DNA of 64,000 bases from assembly GCA_963834365.1 (NCBI GenBank), contig CAWIBS010000041.1, positions 248,001 through 312,000 on the forward strand, written 5' to 3'. A program made the position numbers and the translations under genes. Shown piece by piece: positions 25,996 to 35,571 of the stretch. The number at the start of each line of letters is the position of its first letter. Position 1 is the stretch's first letter. Origin of the DNA: CAWJAP01 sp963834365 (GTDB lineage Bacteria > Acidobacteriota > Vicinamibacteria > Vicinamibacterales > Vicinamibacteraceae). Below the pieces are notes generated by a model. It was given only the letters and a program-made list of their open reading frames with translations. It searched no databases and was not told the DNA's origin.

Positions 25996-28686
25996 ATGGA
26001 TCGGTTCATTCGCCTGCGCGGCATGGCCTGCGCCGTACTCCTGCTCACCGGGTCCGCGGCCATCGCCCAGGATCCCGCAGCCGGGCTGCCGCCGCTCCTC
26101 GATCGCGAGGTGTTCTTCGGCAATCCGGAGATCTCGGGGGCGCGGATCTCGCCCGACGGGCAATTCGTCGCGTTCATCAAGCCGTTCAAGGAGACGCGCA
26201 ACGTCTGGGTCAAGAAGCTGAGCGAGCCGTTCTCGGCCGCGAAGCTCGTGACCAACGATCCGAGGCGGCCCATCCCGGGCTTCTTCTGGAGCCGGGACAG
26301 CAAGTTCATCCTGTTCGTGCAGGACCGGGCCGGCGACGAGAACTACAACGTCTACGCGGTCAATCCCGCCGAATCGCCGGCCGCCGGATCCGAGGTGCCG
26401 ACGCCGCGGAACCTGACCGATGCCAAGGGCGCCCGTGCGTTCATCATGGACGTCCCCAAAGAACAGCCCGACGTCATCTTCGTCGGTCTGAACGATCGTG
26501 ATGCGGCCTGGCACGATCTCTATCGCGTCACGATCTCGACCGGCGAGCGCACGCTCCTGCGCAAGAACACCGACAAGCTCTCCGGCTTCCATTTCGATCA
26601 CAAGGCGACGCCGCGCCTGGCCACCCGGACCGCGGACGACGGCTCCACCGAGATCCTCAAGCTGGAGGGCGAGGCGCTGACGAAGGTGTATTCGTGCACG
26701 GTGTTCGAGACCTGCAACCCCGTGCGCTTCCACAAGGACAACGCACGCGTCTACCTCGTCACCAACAAGGGCGACGTCGATCTCGTGCGGCTGGTGCTGT
26801 TCGACCCGGCGACCGGCAAGGAGGAGCTCGTCGAATCCGACCCGCTGAAGCGCGTGGACTTCGGCGACACCTTGTTCTCGGACCTGACCAACGAGCTCGT
26901 CGCGACGAGCTACGAGGACGATCGGGTCCGGTACGTCTTCCACGACAAGGCCTTCGAAGCGGACTACCGGACGCTCGAACAGAAGCTGACCGGGATGGAC
27001 GTGGCGTTCAACTCGTCGACCGCCGACGAACGGCTCTTCCTGATCACGGCGTCGAGCGACACCGAGCCCGGCGTCCGCTACCTGTTCGATCGCCAGACCA
27101 AGGCGCTCACCAAGCAGTACGCGGTCTTCGACAAGATCCCGCGGCAGCACCTGGCGCCGATGAAGCCGGTGCGCTACCCCTCGTCTGACGGACTCGAGAT
27201 CCCCGCGTATCTGACGCTGCCCAAGGGCGGCGCCGCCCGGAACCTGCCGGCCGTCATCGTCCCGCACGGTGGCCCGTGGGCCCGCGACTCGTGGGGCTAC
27301 GACTCGATCGCGCAGTTCCTCGCCAACCGCGGCTACGCGGTGCTGCAGCCGAATTTCCGCGGGTCCACCGGCTTCGGCAAGAAGTTCCTGAACGCGGGGA
27401 ACAACGAGTGGGGCCAGAAGATGCAGGACGACATCACCTGGGGCGCCAAGTACCTCGTCGCCCAGGGGATCGCCGACGGCAAGCGCGTCGGCATCATGGG
27501 CGGGTCGTACGGCGGCTATGCGACGCTCGCCGGCGTCGCCTTCACGCCGGACGTCTACGCCGCCGGGGTCTCGATTGTGGGCCCGTCGAACCTGATCACG
27601 CTGCTCGAGTCGATTCCTCCGTACTGGGAAGCCGGCCGCAAGATGTTCCACGAGCGGATGGGCGATCCCACCACGCCGCAGGGGAAGGAGCAGCTCCAGC
27701 GTCAGTCCCCGCTGCACTCCGCGGCGAAGATCAAGACGCCGCTGCTCGTCATCCAGGGCGCCAACGACCCCCGGGTGAAGAAGGCCGAGTCTGATCAGAT
27801 CGTCATCGCGCTGCGCGACCGGGGCTTCCCGGTGGAGTATCTGGTGGCCGACGATGAGGGCCACGGGTTCGCGCGGCCCGTGAACAACATGGCGCTGTTC
27901 GCGTCGGCCGAGACGTTTCTCGCCAAGCATCTGAAGGGACGGTATCAGCCGGACATGAAGCCGGAGGTCGCGACGCGCCTCGGCGAGATCACCGTTGATC
28001 CGAAGACTGTGGTGCTGACCAAGAGCGTGGACCCCTCCTCGGTCGGCCTGCCGAAGCCGGCAGTGGATCTGTCGCCGCGATCGCTCAGCTACACCGCGAA
28101 GATCGAAGGCGGCGGACAGACCATCCCGCTCACCGCCGTCACCGAGATCAAGGAGGACGCCGGCGCCTGGGCGGTGACCGAGACGGTGAAGACACCGCAG
28201 GGCGACATGACCGATGCCTCCACGCTGGAGAAGGGCACGCTCACCGTCCGCAAGCGCTCGATCAAGCAGGGTCCGATGAGCATCGACCTGGATTTCGCCG
28301 GCAACAAGGCCAGCGGCACGATGTCGATGCAAGGACAGTCGAAGCCGCTGTCCGTGGACCTCGGCGGTCCGCTGTTCGCCGACGGTGCCGGAGCCTACAA
28401 CGTCATCGCGACGCTGCCCCTCGCCGAGGGCTACACCACGACGTTCCGCAATTTCAACGTCCTCAAGCAGAAGCCGACGCTCAAACAGCTCAAGGTCGTC
28501 GGCACCGAAGAGGTCACGGTGCCGGCCGGAACGTTCAAGGCGTTCAAGGTCGATGTCAGCTCGGCCGACGGCGAGCCCGACCTCCAGACGGTCTGGATCA
28601 CGCCCGACACACGGACGGTCGTCAAGATCACGGCGACCCTGCCGCAGATGGGCGGCGCCAAGCTGACATCAGAACTGACGAAATAG
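25996..28686 (+). CDS. S9-family peptidase with C-terminal extension
   Basis: 896 residues. ATG 25996 follows TTGGAGGCTCCA, which includes GGAGG, and starts a signal peptide (GMACAVLLLTGSAAIAQ). The N-terminal propeller (~40-400) is followed by the hydrolase with Ser504 in GIMGGSYGGYATLAG, Asp in GANDPRVKKAESD and His in DDEGHGFARP. After ~residue 665 there is a ~230-residue beta-rich tail with repeated TVKTPQGDMTD-like strands, resembling DUF3108-type substrate-release domains, which standard S9 enzymes lack. It is probably periplasmic or surface-attached and co-transcribed with the preceding S9 gene. Confidence 0.92.
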   Translation: MDRFIRLRGMACAVLLLTGSAAIAQDPAAGLPPLLDREVFFGNPEISGARISPDGQFVAFIKPFKETRNVWVKKLSEPFSAAKLVTNDPRRPIPGFFWSRDSKFILFVQDRAGDENYNVYAVNPAESPAAGSEVPTPRNLTDAKGARAFIMDVPKEQPDVIFVGLNDRDAAWHDLYRVTISTGERTLLRKNTDKLSGFHFDHKATPRLATRTADDGSTEILKLEGEALTKVYSCTVFETCNPVRFHKDNARVYLVTNKGDVDLVRLVLFDPATGKEELVESDPLKRVDFGDTLFSDLTNELVATSYEDDRVRYVFHDKAFEADYRTLEQKLTGMDVAFNSSTADERLFLITASSDTEPGVRYLFDRQTKALTKQYAVFDKIPRQHLAPMKPVRYPSSDGLEIPAYLTLPKGGAARNLPAVIVPHGGPWARDSWGYDSIAQFLANRGYAVLQPNFRGSTGFGKKFLNAGNNEWGQKMQDDITWGAKYLVAQGIADGKRVGIMGGSYGGYATLAGVAFTPDVYAAGVSIVGPSNLITLLESIPPYWEAGRKMFHERMGDPTTPQGKEQLQRQSPLHSAAKIKTPLLVIQGANDPRVKKAESDQIVIALRDRGFPVEYLVADDEGHGFARPVNNMALFASAETFLAKHLKGRYQPDMKPEVATRLGEITVDPKTVVLTKSVDPSSVGLPKPAVDLSPRSLSYTAKIEGGGQTIPLTAVTEIKEDAGAWAVTETVKTPQGDMTDASTLEKGTLTVRKRSIKQGPMSIDLDFAGNKASGTMSMQGQSKPLSVDLGGPLFADGAGAYNVIATLPLAEGYTTTFRNFNVLKQKPTLKQLKVVGTEEVTVPAGTFKAFKVDVSSADGEPDLQTVWITPDTRTVVKITATLPQMGGAKLTSELTK

Positions 28687-28691
28687 GCCAT

Positions 28692-28755
28692 CGCAGGAGG
28701 GCCGGTCTTCAGACTGGCCGCAAAGCCGGCGCGGGTGAAGCCGCGCCCTCCTGCG
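28692..28755. repeat. Cloverleaf-like palindrome with TTCA/TGAA hairpins
   Basis: The outer arms CGCAGGAGGGC (28692-28702) and GCCCTCCTGCG (28745-28755) are perfect reverse complements. Between them sit two inner hairpins, GGCCGGTCTTCAGACTGGCC and GCGCGGGTGAAGCCGCGC. RNA or single-stranded DNA would form a three-way junction. It follows the S9 gene stop closely and may double as a terminator. Confidence 0.8.
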
Positions 28756-28774
28756 GGTTCCGCATGTGGCCGCC

Positions 28775-29840
28775 ATGCCAACGAGACGCACGTTCCTCGA
28801 GATGCTCGCAGCAACCGGCATGACCGCTCTCGTCCCCCATGCGCTAGACGCCACAGGTGGCAGCTTCGGCATCGTCTACAACTCGTACACGGTCCGGATG
28901 CGCCAGGGCCGCGACATCTTCAAGACCTCGGGCGCGGCGCTCCCGGCCGAGCGATTCGTCGAGCTCTGCGTCGAGGCCGGCGCGTCCGGATGCCAGATGG
29001 ACGTGTCGCAGCTGGCCTCGACCGAGCCGTCGGCGCTGGCCGCGGTCCGGACGCTCGTCGAGCAGCACGGGCTGTTCCTCGAGCTCTCGATCCCGGGCCG
29101 ATCGTTCGAGTCGAAGGAGGCGTTCGATCATGTCGCCGGCGTCGCGCGGGCGCTCGGCGCCAGGCGCCTCCGGTCGGCGCTCCTCGCCGGACGCCGCTAC
29201 GAAACGTTCGACTCGATGGCGGCCTGGCAGGAGTTCGACACGAAGTGGCGGACGGCTGGTGACGCGCGCGAAGCCCTGGATCGAGGCGCACGCGCTGCCG
29301 GTGGGCATCGAGAACCACAAGGACTGGCTGGGTCCGGAGCTCGCCGGCTGGTTGAAGAGGCTCGACAGCCCGTACGTCGGCGCCTGCCTGGACTTCGGCA
29401 ACAACGTCGCGCTGCTCGAAGATCCGATGGAAACCGTCGAAGCGCTCGCCCCCCACGTCGTGACCACCCACCTCAAGGACATGGCGGTCACGATCGACGA
29501 GGACGGGTTCCTGCTCTCGGAGGTGCCGCTCGGCACGGGGCTGCTGCCGCTCGGCCGGATGATCGAAGCGGTCCGCCGCGTGCGGCCGGACGTGCACCTC
29601 TGCCTCGAGATGCTCACCCGCGATCCGCTCGACGTCCCCTACAAGCAGGATCGCTACTGGGTGACGCGCGGGCCACGCGACGAGAAGGCGGTCGAGCGCT
29701 TCGTCACCGACGTCCTCGGCAAGGCGTGGACCCGGCCACTGCCAGCGACCAGGGGGCTCCCGCTCGAAGCAGCCGTGCGGGCGGAGGACGAGAACATCCG
29801 GCTGTGCGTGACGCACGCGAAGGACGTCCTGAAGCTGTAG
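28775..29840 (+). CDS. Tat-exported xylose-isomerase-like TIM-barrel protein (one frameshift)
   Basis: The N-terminus MPTRRTFLEMLAATGMTALV is a Tat-type signal. The frame breaks at 29251-29260 (GACGGCTGGT) and restoring GC gives TALVTRAKPWIEA. The second part is a clear sugar-phosphate isomerase/epimerase barrel: VGIENHKDW with a metal Glu, GACLDFGNNVAL with a metal Asp, VVTTHLKDM with a metal His, and LEMLTRDPLDV. About 355 residues in all. The family isomerises or epimerises sugars or sugar acids. It lies 52 bp before an SDR gene in a run of carbohydrate genes. Confidence 0.85.
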
Positions 29841-29892
29841 CGCGCCCTGTCGTGCTGCCCGACGCCGACCTCTGATTCAGGGATTCTCAGCC

Positions 29893-30681
29893 GTGGCATC
29901 CAAATCCGACCGTACTGTCCTCGACCTGTTCCGTCTCGACGGGCGGCGCGCGCTCGTGACCGGCGGCCACAAAGGCCTCGGCCTGGCGATGGCCACGGCC
30001 CTTGCTGAAGCCGGCGCCGACGTCGCCGTGGCGAGCCGATCGCTCGACAGCTGCACCAGCGCCGCCGCATCGATTGCCGATCGGACCGGTCGCCAGGCTG
30101 CCGGCTTCAGAGTCGACGTCACGACTCTCGCCGATGTCGAAGCGCTCGCGGCAAAGGTTGAAGCAGAGTTCGGGCCGATCGACATTCTCGTGAACAACGC
30201 CGGCGTGAACGTGCGCGGCGCGATTGGTGAGCTGAGCGAGGCCGACTGGGATTCGGTGATCGACACGAACCTGAAGGGCCCCTTCCTCTGCTCGCGGACC
30301 TTCGGCCCCCGGATGTGCGAGCGAGGCTGGGGACGCGTGATCAATCTCGGATCGATCCTGAGCGTCATCGGGATTGCGGGCCGCGTTCCGTATGCCTCCT
30401 CGAAGGCCGGCGTGGTGAACATGACCCGCGTGCTGGGGCTCGAGTGGGCATCGCGCGGCGTGACGGTGAACGCCATCTGCCCGGGGCCGTTCGCCACCGA
30501 CATGAACCGTCAACTGCTGGACGACCCGGAGAAGTTCAAGGCCTTCGTCCAGAAGATTCCGATGGGACGCTGGGGAGAGCTGCACGAGATCACGGGCGCG
30601 GCCGTGTTCCTGGCCTCGGAGGCCGCTTCCTTCGTCACCGGCAGCCTCCTCTTCGTCGACGGGGGCTGGACGGCGCAGTAG
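29893..30681 (+). CDS. Short-chain dehydrogenase/reductase, gluconate 5-dehydrogenase-like
   Basis: 262 residues from a GTG start. It has the SDR cofactor loop VTGGHKGLGLAMA, the NNAG motif (DILVNNAGVN), the catalytic Ser in LGSILSV, YxxxK in VPYASSKAG and the C-terminal FVDGGW tail. The Arg after the glycine loop (ASRSLD) favours NADP(H) or mixed use. The family closest in pattern interconverts gluconate or deoxygluconate with keto-gluconates. It sits between a TIM-barrel isomerase and a DMT exporter, consistent with a sugar-acid pathway. Confidence 0.9.
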   Translation: MASKSDRTVLDLFRLDGRRALVTGGHKGLGLAMATALAEAGADVAVASRSLDSCTSAAASIADRTGRQAAGFRVDVTTLADVEALAAKVEAEFGPIDILVNNAGVNVRGAIGELSEADWDSVIDTNLKGPFLCSRTFGPRMCERGWGRVINLGSILSVIGIAGRVPYASSKAGVVNMTRVLGLEWASRGVTVNAICPGPFATDMNRQLLDDPEKFKAFVQKIPMGRWGELHEITGAAVFLASEAASFVTGSLLFVDGGWTAQ

Positions 30682-30690
30682 CCGGCCGCG

Positions 30691-31600
30691 ATGCCGTCCC
30701 CCGCGCATCTGGCGGTCCTCGCGGCCGCGGTCGTCTTCTCCACGGGCGGCGCCGCCATCAAGGCATGCCAGCTTCCCGCATGGCAGGTCGCCGGGTTCAG
30801 GTCCGGGCATCGCCGCGTTCGTTCTCGTGCTGCTGGTCTCGCGCGCCCGCCAGCTGTCGTGGCCGATCCTCGTCGTGGCGCTGGCCTACGCGGCGACCCT
30901 CGTGTCCTTCGTGGTCGCCAACAAGCTGACGACGGCAGCACACGCCGTCTTCCTGCAGGCCGCCGCACCGATCTACGTCCTCGCCCTCGAAGGCCTGCTG
31001 CTGCGCGCACCCTTCGATCGGCGCGACCTGCCGATTGTGGGGCTCGTCGGCGCCGGGCTGCTGCTGCTCCTCACCGACGCCGGCGCGGCCGGGACCACCG
31101 CTCCCGATCCGACGCGCGGCAACATGGTCGCGCTCTCGAGCGGCGTGTTCTACGCGCTGATGCTGGTCGGCCTGCGATGGATTGCCGCCGATTCCCGGAC
31201 GCCGGGCGCCGCATCGGCGGCGGCGCTGTGGGGGAACGTCCTCGCGTTCGTGCTGTGCCTGCCGCTGGCGCTGCCGGTCGCGGACTCGCGGCCGCTCGAC
31301 TGGCTGGTGCTCGCCTACCTGGGTGCCATCCAGATCGCCCTCGCCTACTATCTGCTGACGCGTGCCGTGCGGACGGTGTCGGCGCTGGACATCTCGCTCC
31401 TGCTGCTGCTCGAACCGGTGCTGAATCCGATCTGGGCCTGGTGGCTGCAGGGGGAGCGGCCCGGCCCGTGGGCCGCCCTGGGCGGCGCGCTCGTGCTCGT
31501 CGCCACGGCCTGGCGGACCTTGCGCACCGGGAACCCGTCGGGCAAGCACCCGATTCGAGCGCGGCGGGCCGCGGAGGACCCCTCAGTCGCGATCGACTGA
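30691..31600 (+). CDS. EamA/DMT-family membrane transporter (one frameshift)
   Basis: About 300 residues with ten hydrophobic segments. ATG 30691 begins the first helix (AHLAVLAAAVVFSTGGAAIK) nine bases after the SDR stop. The frame changes at about 30797-30810 (GGTCCGGGCATC), after which the second frame gives AAFVLVLLVSRARQL and the remaining helices. The second EamA repeat has the family features ALSSGVFYALMLVGLRW and LLLLEPVLNPIWAWWL. DMT members export amino acids, sugars or metabolites; the substrate is unknown. The gene position suggests efflux or uptake tied to the neighbouring sugar genes. Confidence 0.87.
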
Positions 31601-31666
31601 GAGGACGACAGACCGAGCGACGGCGAGACACCGGAAGGGCGCTTCCGGCATGGACAAGGAGCGACG

Positions 31667-33460
31667 GTGGGTCATCGATCGACGGTCGGCGTGCTCTCTC
31701 TCATCGCGATGCTGCTCGCATCGGCGAACGTGACGTGGCGGCTGCGCGCGCAGGCGGCCGCGACTCCCCCGCCGGCCGGTCAGCCGGCGCCTGCCGCCGA
31801 TCCGGAGCCCGGGCCGGACTCGAAGCCGCAGGACGGCGTGCCGAAGGGCGAGGTCGTCAAGGGCACGTTCGACAAGAGCGCGGTCTTTCCCGGAACGGTG
31901 CGCGACTACTGGGTCTACATCCCGACGCAGCTCGATCGCACCAGGCCCGCCCCCGTCATGATCTTCCAGGACGGCCTGCAGTATGCGGCGCCGGTCGTCT
32001 TCGACAACCTGATCCACCGGAAGGAACTGCCGCCGCTCGTCGGTGTCTTCGTCATGCACGGGCGCGTTCCCGCCGCGTCCGGCGAGGCGCTCGACCGCAT
32101 GAACCGCAGCTACGAGTACGACTCGGTGACCGACAGCTACGCGCGCTTCCTGCTCGAGGAGATGCTGCCGTTCGTCGAGCGCACGCACGGGCTCCGGCTG
32201 TCGGCGGACGGCAACGACCGCGCCATTGCCGGCAACAGCAGCGGCGCCATCGCCGCCTTCAGCGCCGCGTGGCACCGGCCCGACGCCTTTCGTCGCGTCT
32301 TCAGCGCCATCGGCACCTACGTCGGACTGCGCGGCGGCGACCAGTTCCCGACCCTCGTCCGGAAGACCGAAGCGAAGCCGATTCGCGTGTTCCTCGAGGA
32401 CGGCCGCGGCGATCTGAACAACTACACGGGGGACTGGTGGGTCGCCAACCAGGACATGCTGTCGGCGCTCGAGTACGCGGGCTACGACGTCGCCCATCGC
32501 TGGGGCGAGGGCGCGCACAACTCGAAGCACGCCACGGCAATCTTTCCCGACGCCGTCCGCTGGCTGTGGCGGGACTGGCCGGCGCCGATCAAGGCCGACC
32601 CGCACGGCAAGTCCCGGCAGGACACCGGCCAGATCCTGATCGCCGGTGAAGAATGGACGCTCGTGAGCGAAGGGCATCGCTTCACCGAAGGGCCGGCTGC
32701 GAGCGACCGTGGCGAGCTGTTCTTCACCGACGTGCCGAACAGCCGCATTCACCGGGTCGGGCTCGATGGCAAGGTCACCCTCTTCGCGGAGAACACGGGA
32801 GGCACCGCCGGCCTGATGTTCGGGCCGGATGGACGGCTCTATGGCACCGCCGGGACCAGCCGCCAGATCGTCGCCTTCGATGCGAAGGGCGCCATGTCGG
32901 TGGTGGCCGACAACGTCACCTCGAACGACCTCGTCGTCTCGTCCCGCGGCGACATCTACTTCACGGATCCCGCGAACCGGCAGGTGATGCACATCCCGAA
33001 AGGCGGCGCCGCACGCGTGGTGGACAAGGGGATCGAGCGGCCGAACGGCATTGCGCTGTCGCCCGATCAGACGCTGCTGTATGTGGCCGACTCGTTCGGC
33101 CAGATGGCGTACGCCTTTCAGATCGCGGCCGATGGCTCGCTCACCCACAAGCAGCCCTATTTCTACGTGCACATTCCGCCGGGCCAGTCGCGGAGTGCGG
33201 CGGATGGCATGAAGGTGGACGTTGACGGGCGCGTCTACATCGCCACGGCGCTCGGCCTGCAGGTATTCGATCAGATCGGGAAGTGCCACATGATCCTGCC
33301 GGCGCCGCACCGTGCGCCGCTCGCCAACGTGGCGTTCGGCGGACCGGGATTCGACGAGCTTTACGTCACCAACGGCGACAAGGTGTTCAAGCGCAAGGTG
33401 AAGGTGAAAGGCGCCCTCTCCTGGAAGGCGCCGATCAAGCCGGCGCCGCCGAGGCTGTGA
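31667..33460 (+). CDS. Fusion of an enterochelin-esterase-like hydrolase and an SMP-30/gluconolactonase-like propeller
   Basis: 597 residues from GTG 31667 (AAGGAG 6 bp upstream), with a signal sequence. Residues ~75-310 are an esterase of the Fes/PHB-depolymerase fold: VIFQDGLQY, nucleophile elbow AIAGNSSGAIAAF (near Ser191) and a late GEGAHNSKH His. Residues ~325-590 are an SMP-30/gluconolaconase/LRE-like six-blade propeller: FTEGPAASDRGELFFTD, FGPDGRLYGTAG, GIERPNGIALSPD with the metal Asn and Asp residues. It likely de-esterifies a sugar ester and then opens a lactone, so one exported protein may carry out two successive steps. Confidence 0.9.
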   Translation: MGHRSTVGVLSLIAMLLASANVTWRLRAQAAATPPPAGQPAPAADPEPGPDSKPQDGVPKGEVVKGTFDKSAVFPGTVRDYWVYIPTQLDRTRPAPVMIFQDGLQYAAPVVFDNLIHRKELPPLVGVFVMHGRVPAASGEALDRMNRSYEYDSVTDSYARFLLEEMLPFVERTHGLRLSADGNDRAIAGNSSGAIAAFSAAWHRPDAFRRVFSAIGTYVGLRGGDQFPTLVRKTEAKPIRVFLEDGRGDLNNYTGDWWVANQDMLSALEYAGYDVAHRWGEGAHNSKHATAIFPDAVRWLWRDWPAPIKADPHGKSRQDTGQILIAGEEWTLVSEGHRFTEGPAASDRGELFFTDVPNSRIHRVGLDGKVTLFAENTGGTAGLMFGPDGRLYGTAGTSRQIVAFDAKGAMSVVADNVTSNDLVVSSRGDIYFTDPANRQVMHIPKGGAARVVDKGIERPNGIALSPDQTLLYVADSFGQMAYAFQIAADGSLTHKQPYFYVHIPPGQSRSAADGMKVDVDGRVYIATALGLQVFDQIGKCHMILPAPHRAPLANVAFGGPGFDELYVTNGDKVFKRKVKVKGALSWKAPIKPAPPRL

Positions 33461-33462
33461 TT

Positions 33463-33544
33463 GGTCCGGCTAAAGCCGGACACTACGTTGAGGAACGCTT
33501 TCACGCTACTGCGAACCGTCGTAGTGTCCGGCTTCAGCCGGACC
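33463..33544. repeat. Inverted pair of the GTCCGGCT(G/A)AAGCCGGACACTAC element
   Basis: One copy at 33463-33487 (ending CACTACG) and its reverse at 33519-33544 (CGTAGTGTCCGGCTTCAGCC and on). Each copy is itself a hairpin with stem GTCCGGC/GCCGGAC. The pair sits between the esterase fusion stop and the SGNH start. Other copies are at 43358-43446, 52219-52247 and 52882-52912. Confidence 0.88.
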
Positions 33545-33568
33545 CAGGGAAACGAACGGAGCTTCACT

Positions 33569-34432
33569 GTGTCCCCACGCATACCGCCAGGCGCAACGCT
33601 CGCGATCCTCTTCATTGTCGTCACCGCATCGGCCCCCGCCTCGCAGGCACCGGCGCCGGCCGCTCCGCAGATCGCATTCCCGGGGCAGTACGCCGCCACG
33701 CCGGCGGAGTGGAAGTACCCCGTCTGGCCGAAAGGGTGCTCGCGATTCGAAGGCCAGGAGAAGACCGACTGTCTGGAGTTCGTCGCCGCCGACTTCGGGC
33801 GCCTGGCGCGCTATGCCGCGGCCAATGCCGCGCTGGTGGCGAAGCAGCCCGGCGAGACGCGCGTCGTGTTCTTCGGCGACTCGATCACGGACAACTGGTC
33901 GCGTCCCACCTATGGCGGTTTCTTCCCGGGCAAGGCCTACGTGAACCGCGGCATCGGCGGCCAGACGACCGCCCAGATGCTGATTCGGTTCCGCGCCGAC
34001 GTCATTGCGCTCGCCCCTGATGCCGTGGTGATCCTGGCCGGCACCAACGACGTCGCCGGCAACGCCGGCCCGGTGTCTCCGGAATCGATCCAGCGCAACG
34101 TCGCGACGATGGCCGAGCTCGCGCGGATCCACGGCATCCGCGTCGTGCTCGCGTCGCTGCTGCCGATCGCGGATGACAAGCGTGACGACAAGGGGCTGAC
34201 GATCCGCCGCAGTGGCGACCGCCCGCCCGACGTGCTGAACGCGCTCAACCGATGGCTCGCCGGGTATGCCGCGGACAACGGCCACGTCTATCTCGACTAC
34301 GCCTCGGCCGTGGCCGACCGGGACGGATTCCTCCGTCCGGAGCTCAACGACGATGGCCTGCACCCGAACGCGGCGGGTTACGCGGTAATGGCGCCGCTGG
34401 CCGAGCAGGCTGTGGCGAAGGCGCTGAGGTAA
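33569..34432 (+). CDS. Exported SGNH/GDSL hydrolase
   Basis: 287 residues. GTG 33569 was chosen because GGAG lies 8 bases upstream and a signal sequence begins there (TLAILFIVVTASAPASQ); a longer reading frame would be made of repeat DNA. The four SGNH blocks are present: FFGDSITDNW with Ser105, GIGGQTTAQM with Gly, LAGTNDVAG with Asn and DGLHPNAAGY with Asp and His. Such enzymes remove acyl groups from carbohydrates or lipids. It is downstream of the esterase fusion and may act on the same acylated polysaccharide. Confidence 0.9.
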   Translation: MSPRIPPGATLAILFIVVTASAPASQAPAPAAPQIAFPGQYAATPAEWKYPVWPKGCSRFEGQEKTDCLEFVAADFGRLARYAAANAALVAKQPGETRVVFFGDSITDNWSRPTYGGFFPGKAYVNRGIGGQTTAQMLIRFRADVIALAPDAVVILAGTNDVAGNAGPVSPESIQRNVATMAELARIHGIRVVLASLLPIADDKRDDKGLTIRRSGDRPPDVLNALNRWLAGYAADNGHVYLDYASAVADRDGFLRPELNDDGLHPNAAGYAVMAPLAEQAVAKALR

Positions 34433-34592
34433 CGGAGGGAACGGAGGAAACGGTTTTAACACAGAGAAACAGAGAAACGGAGACGAACAGAGAAGAGCTT
34501 GATTTTGGCCTGATTCTTCAATGGTTTTCTCCGTTCGCCTCCGTTACTTCGTTGCTCTGTGTTAAAACCGTTCCCTCCGTCTCCTCCGCTGC
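34432..34592. repeat. Inverted repeat of the CGGAG/CTCCG family, copy 2
   Basis: The left arm (34432-34493) starts AACGGAGGGAACGGAGG and includes AACGGTTTTAACACAGAG. The right arm (about 34526-34592) includes CTCTGTGTTAAAACCGTTCC. It is nearly the same sequence as at 17404-17602 and also lies just past a gene end, here between convergent genes where a bidirectional terminator would be useful. Confidence 0.87.
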
Positions 34593-34630
34593 CGACGCAG
34601 GTGAATCACGGTTCAGACTCAGGGCTCCGA

Positions 34631-35542
34631 TTACGGGATCGGCGAGACGTCGATGGCCGCGGTCATGGTGTGCGACGCGCCGGGAGCCAGCGTGACCGCG
34701 TGGGCGTTGACGTTGCACGTCTCGATGCACAACATCTCGGGCCACTCGAGATCCCCGAAATCCGGGATCGCACGGGCCCGGTCGATCCAGGGATTCCAGA
34801 CGACGGTCGTCTCGGACCCGGTCTTGGCAATGCTGATGCGCCGGCGCTTCCCGGGGTCGTGGATCGTGCACGCCGCGCGCGTGTTCAGGTAGATGCGATC
34901 GGTTTCGCCGGCGATGCGGATCGGCTCGCGGCCTTCCGTGCGCCGCGCAAACCCTGCCACCTTGTCCAGGTAGTCGGTGCTCTCGAGGCCGGTCACGTGC
35001 ACCTGCCGCACGTCCTGCACCGCGAAGTAGGTGTGCAGCGCGGCCTCGAAGACGAAGGGGTCGGCGCCGGGGTTGTGCACCTCGAACGACATGCCGAGCG
35101 AATCTCCGAGTGACAACTGGTAGCGGACGCGGAAGGCATGCGGCCACACGGGTGACAGCGGCGCGTTCGAGGCCAGCTCGAACACGAGCACGACCGCGCC
35201 GTCTGCCGCTTCGGTGGCGCTCGTCAGCGTCCAGTCGCGAATGCGGGCGAACCCGTGCGAGGGCGCCGTCTTGTCGCTGGCGTGGGCCGCGAACCACGGG
35301 AAACACACCGGCACACCGCCGCGCAGCGGCTTGCCGGCCTCGAACTGGCTGTCTCGGCTCATCCACAGGACCGGCGCCGTGGCCCGGCGCGGATGCCACG
35401 CGGCGAGATGGGCGCCGTTGAAATACACCTGCGCCGTCGCGAGCCGGCCCTGGATGTCCAGGGCGGGCATGTTGCCGGACCCCGAGGTCGGGCGCACCGA
35501 CGCCGGCAGGGACGTCTGAATCAGCGCGTGGGCATCACTCAT
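34631..35542 (-). CDS. D-hexose-6-phosphate mutarotase (YeaD-like)
   Basis: 303 residues. The start at 35542 follows CCCAGGAGCAAACG. The aldose-epimerase fold is clear: YFNGAHLAAWHPR, VPVCFPWFAAH, HGFARIRDW with the catalytic His, EAALHTYFAV with the second His, and the catalytic Glu near CIETCNVNAHAV. YeaD-type enzymes interconvert alpha and beta hexose 6-phosphates. The symporter gene lies 29 bp upstream on the same strand, so sugar uptake and anomer conversion are probably co-expressed. Confidence 0.92.
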   Translation of the reverse strand: MSDAHALIQTSLPASVRPTSGSGNMPALDIQGRLATAQVYFNGAHLAAWHPRRATAPVLWMSRDSQFEAGKPLRGGVPVCFPWFAAHASDKTAPSHGFARIRDWTLTSATEAADGAVVLVFELASNAPLSPVWPHAFRVRYQLSLGDSLGMSFEVHNPGADPFVFEAALHTYFAVQDVRQVHVTGLESTDYLDKVAGFARRTEGREPIRIAGETDRIYLNTRAACTIHDPGKRRRISIAKTGSETTVVWNPWIDRARAIPDFGDLEWPEMLCIETCNVNAHAVTLAPGASHTMTAAIDVSPIP

Positions 35543-35571
35543 CGTTTGCTCCTGGGGCTTGCTCCAGGGAG

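Noticed and set aside
33463..33544. Inverted repeats as ends of an insertion sequence
   Set aside because: Only ~80 bp between them with no transposase; they are hairpin elements.
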